A stretch of 64,000 bases of DNA. Source: Albidovulum litorale. GTDB taxonomy: Bacteria > Pseudomonadota > Alphaproteobacteria > Rhodobacterales > Rhodobacteraceae. Under the pieces are notes generated by a model. That model was not told the origin of the DNA and searched no databases. It worked only from the letters and a program-made list of their open reading frames with translations. Positions 51,840 to 60,554 of this stretch are shown here, piece after piece. A program made the translations under genes and the position numbers. Where the stretch lies: assembly GCF_025751495.1 (NCBI RefSeq), contig NZ_JAOWKZ010000005.1:248001-312000 (forward strand), given 5' to 3'. Positions within the stretch are counted from its first letter, which is position 1; every line of letters starts with the position of its first letter.

Positions 51840-53045
51840 TCACTTAAGATTTGCGCAGAACCGCGCGATGCGGGTGGCGGCCTCGTTTAGCGAGGCCCGT
51901 GAATAGGCGTAGGAAAGCCGGATGTGGCCCGGCGTACCGAAGGCGCGGCCGGGGACGAGGGCGACGCCCTCCTCCTCCAGAAGCGCTTCGCAGAAATCGG
52001 CGTCGGTTTCGATGCGGCGGCCCTTGGCCGTGGTCTTGCCGAAGGCGCGGGCGCAACCGGGGAAAAGGTAGAAGGCCCCATCAGCCGAGGGGCAGTCAAG
52101 CACGCCGGTCGCGCTCAGCGCAGCAACCATCATGTCACGCCGATCCCGGAAATCGTCGCAGCGTTCGGCCAGAAGCTGCTGATCGCCTTCCAGCGCCGCC
52201 GCCGCCGCCGCCTGAGAAACCGAGGAGGCACCCGAGGTGATCTGGCTTTGCACCGCGACCATGGCAGAGATCAGCCGCTTCGGTCCGATCCCCCAGCCAA
52301 TGCGCCAGCCTGTCATCGCGTAGCTTTTCGACACGCCGTTCACGATCAAGGTGCGGTCGGCGAGGTCGGGCGCGACCGCGCGGAACGAGTGGAACGGGAC
52401 ATAGGAGATATGCTGATAAATCTCATCGACCATGATTCCGACATGCGGGGTGTCTCGCAGCACCTCGGCAAGCGCTTCGAGGTCGTCTTTGGCGTAGGCG
52501 GCCCCGGACGGGTTTGAGGGCGAATTGAGCAGCAGCCAGCGCGTCTTCGGGCCGATCGCTCCGCGCAACTGTTCGGGCGTGATGCGGAAGCCGGTTTCGG
52601 CGGTGGTCGGCAGCACCACAGGCTTGCCATTGCAGACGGTGATGATGTCGGGATAGCTCGTCCAGTAGGGAGCGATGATCAGCACCTCATCGCCGGGATC
52701 GAGCGTTGCCGCGAAGGCGTTGTAAAGCACTTGCTTCGCGCCGGTGCAGACGATGATTTCGCCGGTCTCGGGCCTGTAGCCGTTTTCGCGCTGACAGGCT
52801 TCCCCGATCGCCTTTCGCAGAGGCAGCCTTCCAGCGGTGAGTGTATAGGTGGTCTCTCCCGCCAAAGCCGCTTTGTGTGCGGCTTCGATAACCGGCGCGG
52901 GTGTCGGAAAATCCGGCTCTCCGGTGCCAAGGCTGATGACGTCGCGCCCCTCGCGCTTGAGCGCATCGGCGAGTTCGGAAATCTTCAGGATTTCCGAAAG
53001 TTCGACCGCGTCGATGCGGGCGGAGCGGCGGAAGGGGTCGGACAT
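51840..53045 (-). CDS. class I aminotransferase (AspB-type)
   Basis: Pyridoxal-phosphate aminotransferase of the aspartate-aminotransferase I-gamma group. The PLP lysine is in [16 protein letters not shown]; the arginine in HIRLSYAYS binds the alpha-carboxylate, and LNSPSNPSG and VDEIYQHI are conserved. The 401 residues match. In this cluster the natural candidate substrate is 2-aminoadipate, giving 2-oxoadipate, but aspartate or aromatic amino acids cannot be excluded from sequence. It is the promoter-proximal gene and is divergent from the LysR gene. Confidence 0.9.
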   Translation of the reverse strand: MSDPFRRSARIDAVELSEILKISELADALKREGRDVISLGTGEPDFPTPAPVIEAAHKAALAGETTYTLTAGRLPLRKAIGEACQRENGYRPETGEIIVCTGAKQVLYNAFAATLDPGDEVLIIAPYWTSYPDIITVCNGKPVVLPTTAETGFRITPEQLRGAIGPKTRWLLLNSPSNPSGAAYAKDDLEALAEVLRDTPHVGIMVDEIYQHISYVPFHSFRAVAPDLADRTLIVNGVSKSYAMTGWRIGWGIGPKRLISAMVAVQSQITSGASSVSQAAAAAALEGDQQLLAERCDDFRDRRDMMVAALSATGVLDCPSADGAFYLFPGCARAFGKTTAKGRRIETDADFCEALLEEEGVALVPGRAFGTPGHIRLSYAYSRASLNEAATRIARFCANLK

Positions 53046-53083
53046 GGAAGCCTCATGCGGGTTTTATGCATTATGGGCCATTG

Positions 53084-53104
53084 TAGCGGTCGGATATACC
53101 GCTA
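53084..53104. promoter_or_regulatory. LysR operator palindrome
   Basis: TAGCGGT and ACCGCTA are perfect 7-base arms with a 7-base spacer. It is 38 bases upstream of the aminotransferase start and 32 bases upstream of the divergent lysR start, so one bound regulator could control both. Confidence 0.6.
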
Positions 53105-53136
53105 TTCTGGCTATATAATATGTATGGAGCGCATAT

Positions 53137-54054
53137 ATGGCCACGCCGCGTCGGTTCCTGCCATCAATCTCGCTGCTGACCGCCTTTGAATCAGTGGTGC
53201 GCACCGGTTCGACGCTGGCGGCCGCGCGCGATCTGGACCTGACGCAGGGCGCGGTCAGCCGTCTGATCCAGAATCTTGAGGCGCAGCTTGGTGTTACACT
53301 TTTCCTGCGCGAGCGGCGCAGGCTGATCCCGACCGACCATGCTTTGGCCTATGCCCGCGACGTGGTGAAGGCGCTTGACCTCATCTCGCGCGGCTCGATG
53401 CGGGTTCGGTCCAACACCGGGGGCGGTACGCTGTCGCTGGCGATCCTGCCGACCTTCGGGACACGCTGGCTGGCACCGAGACTGCCGCGTTTCCTGGCTG
53501 ACCATCCGGGGATCACGATCAATCTTGGCACGAGGCTGAAGCCTTTCGATTTCGAGGAAGAGGGGTTTGATGCGGCCATCCATTTTGGACAGGAGAACTG
53601 GGCCGGGACCGGTTCCGTCAAGCTTTTCGACGAACGGTTGGTCGCCTGCTGCGCACCGCGTTTCCTTGCCGATCATCCGGTGGAAGAGCCTGCCGACCTG
53701 ATCGGACTGCCGCTGCTGCAACTGGAAACTCGACCCAATGCATGGGGCGCATGGTTCGCCCATCACGGTGTGGACAAGCGGGTGGGACAGGGAATGCTCT
53801 TCGATCAGTTCGCGCCGATGATTCAGGCTGTGATCCACGGGCTGGGCGTGGCGCTCTTGCCCGAGTTTCTCGCCAAGCCGGAACTGGCCGACGGGCGTCT
53901 GGTCGAGGTCTTTGGCGGGCCGGTACGCGGCGATGGCAGCTATTACCTCGTCTGGCCTTCGGTCGGGGCCTGGTATCCGCCGCTGCAGGCCTTCCGCGAC
54001 TGGCTGGTGGAAGAGGCCGCCGATCCCGATGGCGAGGCGATGTTGCCCCGTTGA
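53137..54054 (+). CDS. GcvA-type LysR regulator of the lysine cluster
   Basis: A 305-residue LysR regulator of the GcvA/AmpR subgroup (FLPSISLLTAFESVVRTG and LTQGAVSRLIQNLEAQLG). ATG at 53137 follows GGAG at 7 bases. It is divergent from the aminotransferase that starts the lysine cluster, with a perfect palindrome in the 91-base gap, so it is the likely regulator of that cluster. The XRE-cupin gene follows 31 bases later on the same strand and may be co-transcribed. Confidence 0.92.
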   Translation: MATPRRFLPSISLLTAFESVVRTGSTLAAARDLDLTQGAVSRLIQNLEAQLGVTLFLRERRRLIPTDHALAYARDVVKALDLISRGSMRVRSNTGGGTLSLAILPTFGTRWLAPRLPRFLADHPGITINLGTRLKPFDFEEEGFDAAIHFGQENWAGTGSVKLFDERLVACCAPRFLADHPVEEPADLIGLPLLQLETRPNAWGAWFAHHGVDKRVGQGMLFDQFAPMIQAVIHGLGVALLPEFLAKPELADGRLVEVFGGPVRGDGSYYLVWPSVGAWYPPLQAFRDWLVEEAADPDGEAMLPR

Positions 54055-54085
54055 CCTTTTCCCCGCCCCGCATCACCCTGAGCCT

Positions 54086-54646
54086 ATGAACACGCGCCCC
54101 GACATCCATGACCGTCTTGCCGCGTCTCTCAAGGAGGCGCGGAAGTCGAAAGGTCTTAGCCTCGACGCGGTGGCAAAACTTTCGGGCGTGAGCCGGTCGA
54201 TGGTCAGCCAGATCGAGCGGGGGGAGAGTAGTCCGACGGTCTCGACGCTGTGGAACCTGACGCAGGCGTTGCAGGTCGACTTTGCCGGGCTGCTGGAAGG
54301 GCGCACCACGCCCGGGATCGAGGTGATAAGGGCCGAGGCGGCACCGGTGATTGCGGGCCGGGGTCAGGGCGTACGGATACGGATATTGTCGCCCGCCGAG
54401 GCGGCGGGGGAGCATGAGGTCTATGACCTGACCTTCGATGCTGGCGGCCGACTTGTAAGCGACCCGCATGGGCCGGGCTGTCGTGAGCATCTGACGGTTC
54501 TGGACGGCACGGTGACGGTTGTCTCGGGTGAGGACCGGCAGCGGCTTGGGGTGGGCGATACCGCCCGCTATTTCGCTGACCGCCCCCACCGGATCGAAGC
54601 CGAAGGCGGTGAGGCGCGGGCTATTCTGATTGTGCAGAATTCCTGA
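54086..54646 (+). CDS. XRE-cupin regulator
   Basis: A 186-residue protein. Residues about 8-65 are an XRE helix-turn-helix (SLDAVAKLSGVSRSMVSQIE) and residues about 110-182 a cupin_2 domain that binds a small ligand (GCREHLTVLDGTVTVVSGED). Regulators of this layout often control amino-acid catabolism. The gene is downstream of the LysR gene and upstream of kbl-tdh, so threonine catabolism is the obvious target, with the palindrome at 54751 as the candidate site. ATG at 54086 gives the domain start; the ATG at 53912 lies inside the LysR gene. Confidence 0.88.
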   Translation: MNTRPDIHDRLAASLKEARKSKGLSLDAVAKLSGVSRSMVSQIERGESSPTVSTLWNLTQALQVDFAGLLEGRTTPGIEVIRAEAAPVIAGRGQGVRIRILSPAEAAGEHEVYDLTFDAGGRLVSDPHGPGCREHLTVLDGTVTVVSGEDRQRLGVGDTARYFADRPHRIEAEGGEARAILIVQNS

Positions 54647-54672
54647 CCGTCCGGCGCGCGGAGAGGGCAGGA

Positions 54673-54710
54673 GCCTCCGGCGGAGGTATTTTGGAACAGA
54701 AGAAGCAGAA
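54673..54710 (+). repeat. dispersed repeat, copy C
   Basis: Begins GCCTCCGGCGGAGGTATTTT and continues GGAACAGAAGAAGCAG, close to copies A and B about 4 kb away. It lies in the gap between the XRE-cupin gene and kbl. Confidence 0.7.
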
Positions 54711-54750
54711 ATCCGTGATTTGGGATTATTGTCCGTGATATTGACATTGG

Positions 54751-54772
54751 CGGAATAACGGATAGTATTCCG
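54751..54772. promoter_or_regulatory. candidate operator for kbl-tdh
   Basis: CGGAATA and TATTCCG are perfect 7-base arms with an 8-base spacer, 22 bases upstream of the kbl start. Flanking TTGAC (54741) and GTCAA (54772-54776) suggest it overlaps the promoter. The XRE-cupin protein is the nearest candidate binder. Confidence 0.5.
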
Positions 54773-54794
54773 TCAAACTGGAGGAGATTCTGCG

Positions 54795-55985
54795 ATGTCG
54801 GATAAGGCGGCGTTTTTGGCGCATCTGGGAGAGACCCTGACCGGGATCGAGGCCGATGGTCTTTTTAAACGCGAACGGCTGATCACCTCGGCACAAGGCG
54901 CGCATGTGAAAGTGGCCGGGCGCGATGTTCTGAACCTCTGCGCCAATAACTATCTGGGGCTGGCAGACCACCCGGACCTGATCGCGGCCGCGAAATCGGC
55001 GATGGACGATCACGGCTATGGCATGGCCTCGGTTCGCTTCATCTGCGGCACGCAGGACCTGCACCGCGATTTGGAGGCGCGGATCGCGCGGTTTCTGGGC
55101 AAGGATGACGCGATCCTTTTCGCGGCCTGTTTCGACGCCAATGGCGGGCTCTTTGAGCCGCTTCTGGGGCCGGAGGATGCGGTGATCTCGGACGCGCTCA
55201 ACCATGCCTCGATCATCGATGGCATCCGACTCTGCAAGGCAAAACGCTACCGCTACGCCAATTCCGACATGTCCGATCTTGAGGCGCAGTTGCAGGCAGC
55301 GCGCACGGATGGGGCGCGGTTCATCATGATTGCCACCGATGGCGTCTTTTCGATGGACGGCTATCTGGCGAAGCTGCCCGAGGTCGTGGCTTTGGCCGGA
55401 AAGTACGGCGCGCTGACCATGGTCGATGATTGCCATGCGACGGGCTTCATGGGGCCGCAAGGCCGGGGCACGCCCGCCCATGCCGGGGTCGATGTCGATA
55501 TCCTGACGGGGACCTTGGGCAAGGCGCTCGGCGGCGCGCTTGGCGGTTACATCGCCGGGCCGCAAAAGGTCATCGACCTGCTGCGCCAGCGGGCACGGCC
55601 CTACCTGTTTTCCAACGCCCTGCCGCCCGCCGTGGTCGCCGCAGGCATCGCCGCGCTCGACCTTGTTGAAGCCGCCGACGACCTTCGGGCGCAGTTGTTC
55701 GACAATGCCCGCTACTGGCGCGCGGGGCTTAGCGATGCGGGCTTCACGCTTCTGCCCGGCGAACACCCGATCATCCCGGTGATGCTGGGCGAGGCGAAGC
55801 TCGCGCAATCCATGGCGGCGGCGCTTTATGAGCGTGGCGTCTATGTCTCGGGCTTCTTTTTCCCGGTCGTGCCGAAAGGTCAGGCACGCATCCGCACGCA
55901 GATGAATGCGAAACTGACGAAGGCTGATCTGGATTTTGCACTCGACGCCTTCCGGGGCGCGGGCAAGGCAGTGGGGGCGATCTGA
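54795..55985 (+). CDS. kbl: glycine C-acetyltransferase (2-amino-3-ketobutyrate CoA ligase)
   Basis: PLP enzyme that cleaves 2-amino-3-oxobutyrate with CoA to glycine and acetyl-CoA. The 396 residues match the alpha-oxoamine synthase family. The PLP lysine is in [22 protein letters not shown] carries the cofactor-binding Asp and His. The conserved [11 protein letters not shown] is near the N-terminus. ATG at 54795 follows GGAGGA. It overlaps tdh by one base and acts on that enzyme's unstable product. Confidence 0.96.
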   Translation: MSDKAAFLAHLGETLTGIEADGLFKRERLITSAQGAHVKVAGRDVLNLCANNYLGLADHPDLIAAAKSAMDDHGYGMASVRFICGTQDLHRDLEARIARFLGKDDAILFAACFDANGGLFEPLLGPEDAVISDALNHASIIDGIRLCKAKRYRYANSDMSDLEAQLQAARTDGARFIMIATDGVFSMDGYLAKLPEVVALAGKYGALTMVDDCHATGFMGPQGRGTPAHAGVDVDILTGTLGKALGGALGGYIAGPQKVIDLLRQRARPYLFSNALPPAVVAAGIAALDLVEAADDLRAQLFDNARYWRAGLSDAGFTLLPGEHPIIPVMLGEAKLAQSMAAALYERGVYVSGFFFPVVPKGQARIRTQMNAKLTKADLDFALDAFRGAGKAVGAI

Positions 55986-57022
55986 TGCGCAACGACATGA
56001 AGGCACTGGCAAAGGCGAGGCCCGAGGTCGGGCTTTGGATGGAGCACCGCCCGGTGCCCGAGATTGGGCCGGATGACGTGCTGATCCGCATCCGCAAGAC
56101 CGGGATCTGCGGTACCGATATCCATATCTGGAACTGGGACGAATGGGCGGCGAGGACCGTGCCTGTGGGCCTTGTCACGGGCCATGAATTTGCGGGCGAG
56201 ATTGTTGAGATCGGCAAGAACGTCGAGGGTCTGACCATCGGCCAGCGCTGTTCGGGCGAGGGCCATCTGATCGGTAAGAAGTCGCGGCAGAGCCGCGCGG
56301 GCAAGTTTCATCTCGATCCTGCCACGCGGGGGATCGGCGTCAATGAACAGGGCGCCTTTGCCGAATACCTGCGGCTCCCCGCCTTCAACGTCGTGCCGCT
56401 GCCCGATGAGATCGACGACGAGATCGGGGCAATCCTCGACCCTCTCGGCAACGCGGTCCACACGGCTTTGTCCTTTGACCTCGTCGGGGAGGACGTGCTC
56501 ATCACCGGTGCGGGGCCGATCGGCATCATGGCCGCCGCTGTCGCCCGCCATGTCGGCGCGCGGCATGTGGTGATCACCGATGTCAATCAGGATCGGCTGG
56601 ACCTTGCGGCCCAGGTGACCGACGTCGTGCCTGTCAACGTCGCGAAGCAGGACCTGAAAGACGTCGAAGGCGCCCTGAAGATGAAGGAAGGCTTTGATGT
56701 CGGCATGGAAATGTCCGGCAATCAGGCGGCACTCGACCAGATGGTCGAGAACATGGTGATGGGCGGGCGGATCGCGATGCTCGGCATCCCGCCGGGCAAG
56801 AGCCCCGTAGACTGGTCACGCATCGTCTTCAAGGCCATCACGATCAAAGGCGTCTATGGCCGCGAGATCTTCGAGACATGGTACAAGATGATCGCGATGC
56901 TGGAAAACGGACTCGATATCCGCCGTGTTATCACCCACCGCTACAAGGTGGATGACTTCCGCGACGGGTTCGAGATCATGCGGTCTGGCAAGAGCGGAAA
57001 AGTGGTGCTGGACTGGGGCTAG
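55985..57022 (+). CDS. tdh: L-threonine 3-dehydrogenase
   Basis: NAD-dependent medium-chain dehydrogenase that makes 2-amino-3-oxobutyrate from threonine. The 345 residues include the catalytic zinc region [14 protein letters not shown] and GHEFAGEI, and the NAD fold [20 protein letters not shown]. The structural-zinc lobe is altered: where the E. coli enzyme has four cysteines, this protein has [18 protein letters not shown], with none. It should still bind catalytic zinc. The stop overlaps the convergent PanB-like gene by 4 bases. Confidence 0.95.
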   Translation: MRNDMKALAKARPEVGLWMEHRPVPEIGPDDVLIRIRKTGICGTDIHIWNWDEWAARTVPVGLVTGHEFAGEIVEIGKNVEGLTIGQRCSGEGHLIGKKSRQSRAGKFHLDPATRGIGVNEQGAFAEYLRLPAFNVVPLPDEIDDEIGAILDPLGNAVHTALSFDLVGEDVLITGAGPIGIMAAAVARHVGARHVVITDVNQDRLDLAAQVTDVVPVNVAKQDLKDVEGALKMKEGFDVGMEMSGNQAALDQMVENMVMGGRIAMLGIPPGKSPVDWSRIVFKAITIKGVYGREIFETWYKMIAMLENGLDIRRVITHRYKVDDFRDGFEIMRSGKSGKVVLDWG

Positions 57023-57819
57023 GCCGGGGTGTCGAGGCCGTTCAGGAACGCCTCGAATTCCCGGTCGTCTATACCCACAACATGCTCGGGCGCGGGATAG
57101 GTGCCTGATGCCACATCCGCAGCAAACTCGCGGAAGGCGGCTATGCGTTCCCGCTGCAACCGTTCGTATTCGGCACGGAAGTTGCGATAGACCTTGGCAT
57201 GGCGCGGACGGTGGCCACGGGTGCAGCCCAGCACGTCCTCGGCAAAGAGGTATTGGGCGTCACCCCCGGCGCCCGCCCCCATCGACAGCATGATAAGCGG
57301 CGTGCGGCGTGAGATTTCGGCCGCCACGCGGTCGGGGACGACTTCCAGTTCCGCGCCGATCGCGCCCGCTACTTCCAGTGCCTTGACGTGACGCCAGACG
57401 GACAGCGCGCTGTCGGCGGTCTTGCCCACGGCCTTGAACCCGCCTGTCCAAGTGGCCTTTGACGGAATCAGCCCGACATGACTGATTACCGGAATGCCCT
57501 CCTCCGCCAGCGCCTGGATCGTGCCCAGCCCGGCCGCGCAATAGACCGCGTCGCCACCGATCCGCATCGCCCGATGGGCGGCACGCAGATAGTCCTCTGC
57601 GGTCACGAGTTCGCCGTAGAGAAGACCGACCTGTACGAAGCAATCCCCCGCCGCCTCCCGCATCTCGGGCGTCCACAACGGGTCTATGATCGACAGGATG
57701 TCGATTCCGGCGACGGCAGCGGCGCGGGCCTCGTCGAGCGTTTCGACATAGAGCATCGTCATCTGCCGCGTGCCCTTCATCGCCCTCAGACCGGCGACGG
57801 TCATCCGGTTATGGCGCAT
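57019..57819 (-). CDS. divergent PanB (ketopantoate hydroxymethyltransferase) homologue
   Basis: A 266-residue TIM-barrel protein of the PanB family. The fold markers [10 protein letters not shown] at the N-terminus, [20 protein letters not shown] in the middle and [19 protein letters not shown] near the end are present, and the catalytic glutamate of E. coli PanB is kept in ELEVVP. The metal and substrate residues are not: the DMPFGSY block reads QVGLLYGEL and the KLEGG block reads YCAAGLG. It is therefore unlikely to make ketopantoate. It is the last gene of the desaturase-Rieske unit and starts 3 bases from the ferredoxin stop, so it should act on the same substrate or its one-carbon product. 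Confidence 0.8.
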   Translation of the reverse strand: MRHNRMTVAGLRAMKGTRQMTMLYVETLDEARAAAVAGIDILSIIDPLWTPEMREAAGDCFVQVGLLYGELVTAEDYLRAAHRAMRIGGDAVYCAAGLGTIQALAEEGIPVISHVGLIPSKATWTGGFKAVGKTADSALSVWRHVKALEVAGAIGAELEVVPDRVAAEISRRTPLIMLSMGAGAGGDAQYLFAEDVLGCTRGHRPRHAKVYRNFRAEYERLQRERIAAFREFAADVASGTYPAPEHVVGIDDREFEAFLNGLDTPA

Positions 57820-57822
57820 AGC

Positions 57823-58137
57823 TCAACCCACCTGCACGAGTACGCGGCCACCCTCAACCTTCACCGGATAGGTCGCAAGGTTCACGCAGACGGGCGCGCG
57901 CTTCGCCTCGCCCGTCCGATAGTCGAACTGGCCATTATGCTTGGGGCATTCGATGACGTAGTCCATCACCAGCCCCTCCGCGAGGTGCACCTGTTCGTGC
58001 GTGCAGAGCCCGTCAGTACAGAAGTATTCGTCGTCTGGGCTCCGGTAGATCGCGTAGGTCCGGCCGCCGTGATCGAAACGGATCACATCCTCTTGCTCGA
58101 TTTCCTCCGTCCCGCAGGCGTCAATCCAGTTGCTCAT
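57823..58137 (-). CDS. MocE-type Rieske [2Fe-2S] ferredoxin
   Basis: A 104-residue cytoplasmic electron carrier. The cluster ligands are C45-T-H47 and C64-P-K-H67, the Rieske pattern. It resembles MocE, the ferredoxin of rhizopine catabolism, and also bacterial naphthalene-dioxygenase-type ferredoxins. Its neighbour, a di-iron membrane oxygenase, is the natural electron acceptor. A matching reductase gene is not in the window. ATG at 58137 follows GGGAGAAGG. Confidence 0.88.
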   Translation of the reverse strand: MSNWIDACGTEEIEQEDVIRFDHGGRTYAIYRSPDDEYFCTDGLCTHEQVHLAEGLVMDYVIECPKHNGQFDYRTGEAKRAPVCVNLATYPVKVEGGRVLVQVG

Positions 58138-58149
58138 GTCCTTCTCCCT

Positions 58150-59226
58150 TTATCCGGCCGCGCCGAGTGCCGCGGCGTGGAAATCTTCCTTGTAAGGTTT
58201 CGCCGTAGGCGGCAGATCGCGTCTGAGGAAGTAATCCTCGTAGGCGAGCTGGCGCTTCAGGGTTGGCAGAACCTCGGCATAAGCCTCCCAAATCGATCGA
58301 TTGGGGCGCGGCAGGTCATCCTTGATCCGCTCGTGCAGCGCAGGCAGCCGGTGGTAGGGCACCATCGGGAACATGTGATGCTCCACATGGTAGTTCATGT
58401 TCCAGTAGATGAAGCGGCTGACGGGGTTCATGTAGACCGTGCGGCTGTTCAGCCGGTGGTCGACGACATTGTCGGCAAGGCCCGCATGTTGAAGGACGCC
58501 GGTCAGCACGTGATGCCATGCGCCATAAAGGCGGGGCAGGCCGATCAGCATGAAGGGCAGGATTGAACCCGTCCAGATCGCGAGCCCGATGGTTGCGGCG
58601 TAAATCAACACCCAGATCCGGGCAATGCGTATGACCTTGGGATGCTCGCTTTCCGGGATAAAGGTCGCTTCCTCAGGGTCGAGGCGGCCTGAGGCGTTCA
58701 GCAACATCCGAGCCCAGCCGTTCCATGCGTCAAGGATGCCGAAAAAGTTCAGGCAAATCCGGAACAAAGCCGGCGGGCGCATTGCCACGATCTCAGGGTC
58801 GCGGCCGACGATGATCGTGTCGGTGTGGTGGCGGGCATGGCTCCAGCGCCAGGCGACCGGATTGCGGATCATGCAAAAGCTGGCGATCTGGTAGACGAGG
58901 TTGTTCATCCAGCCGGTGCGGAAGGCAGTGCCGTGCCCGCATTCGTGCCAGCGTGAATCCATGGCCGAGCCGTAGAGAACGCCGTAGGCCAGCCAAAAGG
59001 GCGCAGACCACCACGTAGGCCAGAGGACTATGCCTCCCGCCGCGAAGGTGATCATCGCCGAAAACAGAATGACCGTGTCGCATATAGCGGGCCAATCCTC
59101 GCGCGCCATCAGCGCCTTCATCTCCTTGCGGGGAATATCGGTGTGATACCATTCCGCCGCCGCGAGGCCGGTTTCCACCGCGCGTTTCGCGTCGTCGCCC
59201 AGAAGGCTGTAATCCCGTTTCGTCAT
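58150..59226 (-). CDS. MocD-like membrane di-iron oxygenase (fatty acid desaturase family)
   Basis: A 358-residue membrane protein with the three histidine boxes of the desaturase/hydroxylase superfamily: H94-ECG-H98, H130-ARHH (H133, H134) and H280-VEHH (H283, H284). About four hydrophobic segments separate them. MocD of rhizobia, which belongs to this group, is thought to remove the O-methyl group of 3-O-methyl-scyllo-inosamine together with MocE. The same role, oxidation or demethylation of a cyclitol-like compound, is likely here, but lipid hydroxylation cannot be ruled out. It is divergent from the LacI regulator. Confidence 0.85.
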   Translation of the reverse strand: MTKRDYSLLGDDAKRAVETGLAAAEWYHTDIPRKEMKALMAREDWPAICDTVILFSAMITFAAGGIVLWPTWWSAPFWLAYGVLYGSAMDSRWHECGHGTAFRTGWMNNLVYQIASFCMIRNPVAWRWSHARHHTDTIIVGRDPEIVAMRPPALFRICLNFFGILDAWNGWARMLLNASGRLDPEEATFIPESEHPKVIRIARIWVLIYAATIGLAIWTGSILPFMLIGLPRLYGAWHHVLTGVLQHAGLADNVVDHRLNSRTVYMNPVSRFIYWNMNYHVEHHMFPMVPYHRLPALHERIKDDLPRPNRSIWEAYAEVLPTLKRQLAYEDYFLRRDLPPTAKPYKEDFHAAALGAAG

Positions 59227-59332
59227 GTCCGTTCCCGAGTTGTGCCGGACACAAGCCTAGGGGCGATTGCAGTAGCGCCATAGATCGGGTCTTGGATTCC
59301 CATCAGATATCGTCAAAATCCGGCAGATATGG

Positions 59333-59348
59333 TGATGTAATCACATCA
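59333..59348. promoter_or_regulatory. LacI-family operator, site 1
   Basis: TGATGTAATCACATCA has perfect TGATGT and ACATCA arms. It lies between the divergent desaturase and lacI genes, 15 bases before lacI. A second copy with 13 of 16 bases identical lies downstream of lacI. Confidence 0.65.
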
Positions 59349-59362
59349 GTCGCGGAGGTATG

Positions 59363-60394
59363 ATGGCGGGGCGGATGACGATTGCGGATGTCGCGCGCGA
59401 GGCGGGTGTCAGTACGGCCACGGTCGACCGGGTGCTGAACGGGCGCGAGAAGGTACGCGAATCCACTGCAAAGCAGGTCTTCGAAGCGGCGCATCGGATC
59501 GGCTACCATGCGGCCGGCCTGATCGGGCAGCGGATCAAAACCGACCTGCCGCTGATGCGCTTCGGGTTCGTCATGCACAAGGAAAAGCAGGCTTTCTACA
59601 AGAACTTCGCCGCCGAGATGGAACGCGCCGTGCGGGCAGCGCCGAATGTCCGGGGGGAGCTGATCATCGAGTACTCGGCCTCACAAGCGCCGGGGGACTT
59701 TGCCGATCTGATGCGGGGGCTGAAGGGCCGGGTCGACGTGATGGGGGCAACCGCCGTTACCCATCACATCGTCACCGAAGCCGTGCAGGAATTGCAGGAG
59801 GATGGCACTCCCTGTTTCGCGCTGCTGAACGACTTCGCCCAAGGAGTGCGGCAGAACTATATTGGCCTTAACAATTTGAAAGTTGGCAGAATCGCGGCCT
59901 CGATGATCGCGACTGCCGTGCATAAGCCGGGTAAGATCGCTGTTTTTGTTGGCGGCTACCGCTGGCACGGGCACGAATTGCGCGAAACCGGTTTCCGCTC
60001 CTATTTCCGGGAATACGCACCGCAGTTCACCGTGCTCGACACACTGGTCAATCTTGAGACCCGGCAACTGACGTATGAGGCAACGCTCGACCTTCTGGCC
60101 CGTCATCCCGACCTGCGCGGCATCTATTGCGCGGGGGGCGGAATGGAGGGCGCGATTGCCGCCCTGCGCGAAGTGCGCCAGCCGGGCGACGTTGCGCTCG
60201 TAGTCAACGAGGTGACGCCCGAAACCCGCGCCGGTCTGCAGGACCGGTACATAACCCTGGTTATCTCCACCCCCTTGGCGGTGCTCTGCCGCGACATTGT
60301 CGCGCTGATGTCCAACGCCGTCCTGAACGGCATGTCGGATGTCGTGGGTCAGCATTTCCTTCAGCCTGAGCTATATCTGGCAGAGAGTATATGA
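59363..60394 (+). CDS. LacI-family regulator of the moc-like locus
   Basis: A roughly 343-residue LacI regulator. The helix-turn-helix and hinge are clear (TIADVAREAGVSTATVDRVL near the start), followed by a periplasmic-binding-like effector domain. ATG at 59363 suits the GGAGG spacing better than the adjacent ATG at 59360. The effector domain points to a sugar or cyclitol inducer, matching the transporter downstream. Two matching operators flank the gene, so it should control both the divergent oxygenase unit and the isomerase-transport operon. Confidence 0.9.
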   Translation: MAGRMTIADVAREAGVSTATVDRVLNGREKVRESTAKQVFEAAHRIGYHAAGLIGQRIKTDLPLMRFGFVMHKEKQAFYKNFAAEMERAVRAAPNVRGELIIEYSASQAPGDFADLMRGLKGRVDVMGATAVTHHIVTEAVQELQEDGTPCFALLNDFAQGVRQNYIGLNNLKVGRIAASMIATAVHKPGKIAVFVGGYRWHGHELRETGFRSYFREYAPQFTVLDTLVNLETRQLTYEATLDLLARHPDLRGIYCAGGGMEGAIAALREVRQPGDVALVVNEVTPETRAGLQDRYITLVISTPLAVLCRDIVALMSNAVLNGMSDVVGQHFLQPELYLAESI

Positions 60395-60410
60395 TGATGT
60401 AATATCATCA
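60395..60410. promoter_or_regulatory. LacI-family operator, site 2
   Basis: TGATGTAATATCATCA, nested in a palindrome with 7-base arms TGATGAT and ATCATCA (60392-60410). It begins one base after the lacI stop, 145 bases upstream of the isomerase gene. A further TTGATGATG follows at 60413. Confidence 0.62.
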
Positions 60411-60554
60411 TATTGATGATGTTGATTTCGTCATTCCTGACGGAAACTGCACCCCTCGCATTGACGATTCGCCTGTCCGGGCGGCACCTTCTTGCGAAAC
60501 GGCATTAGACCGGACCCGGGACAATGTGCCCGGGACAGGGAGGAAACGCGAAAC

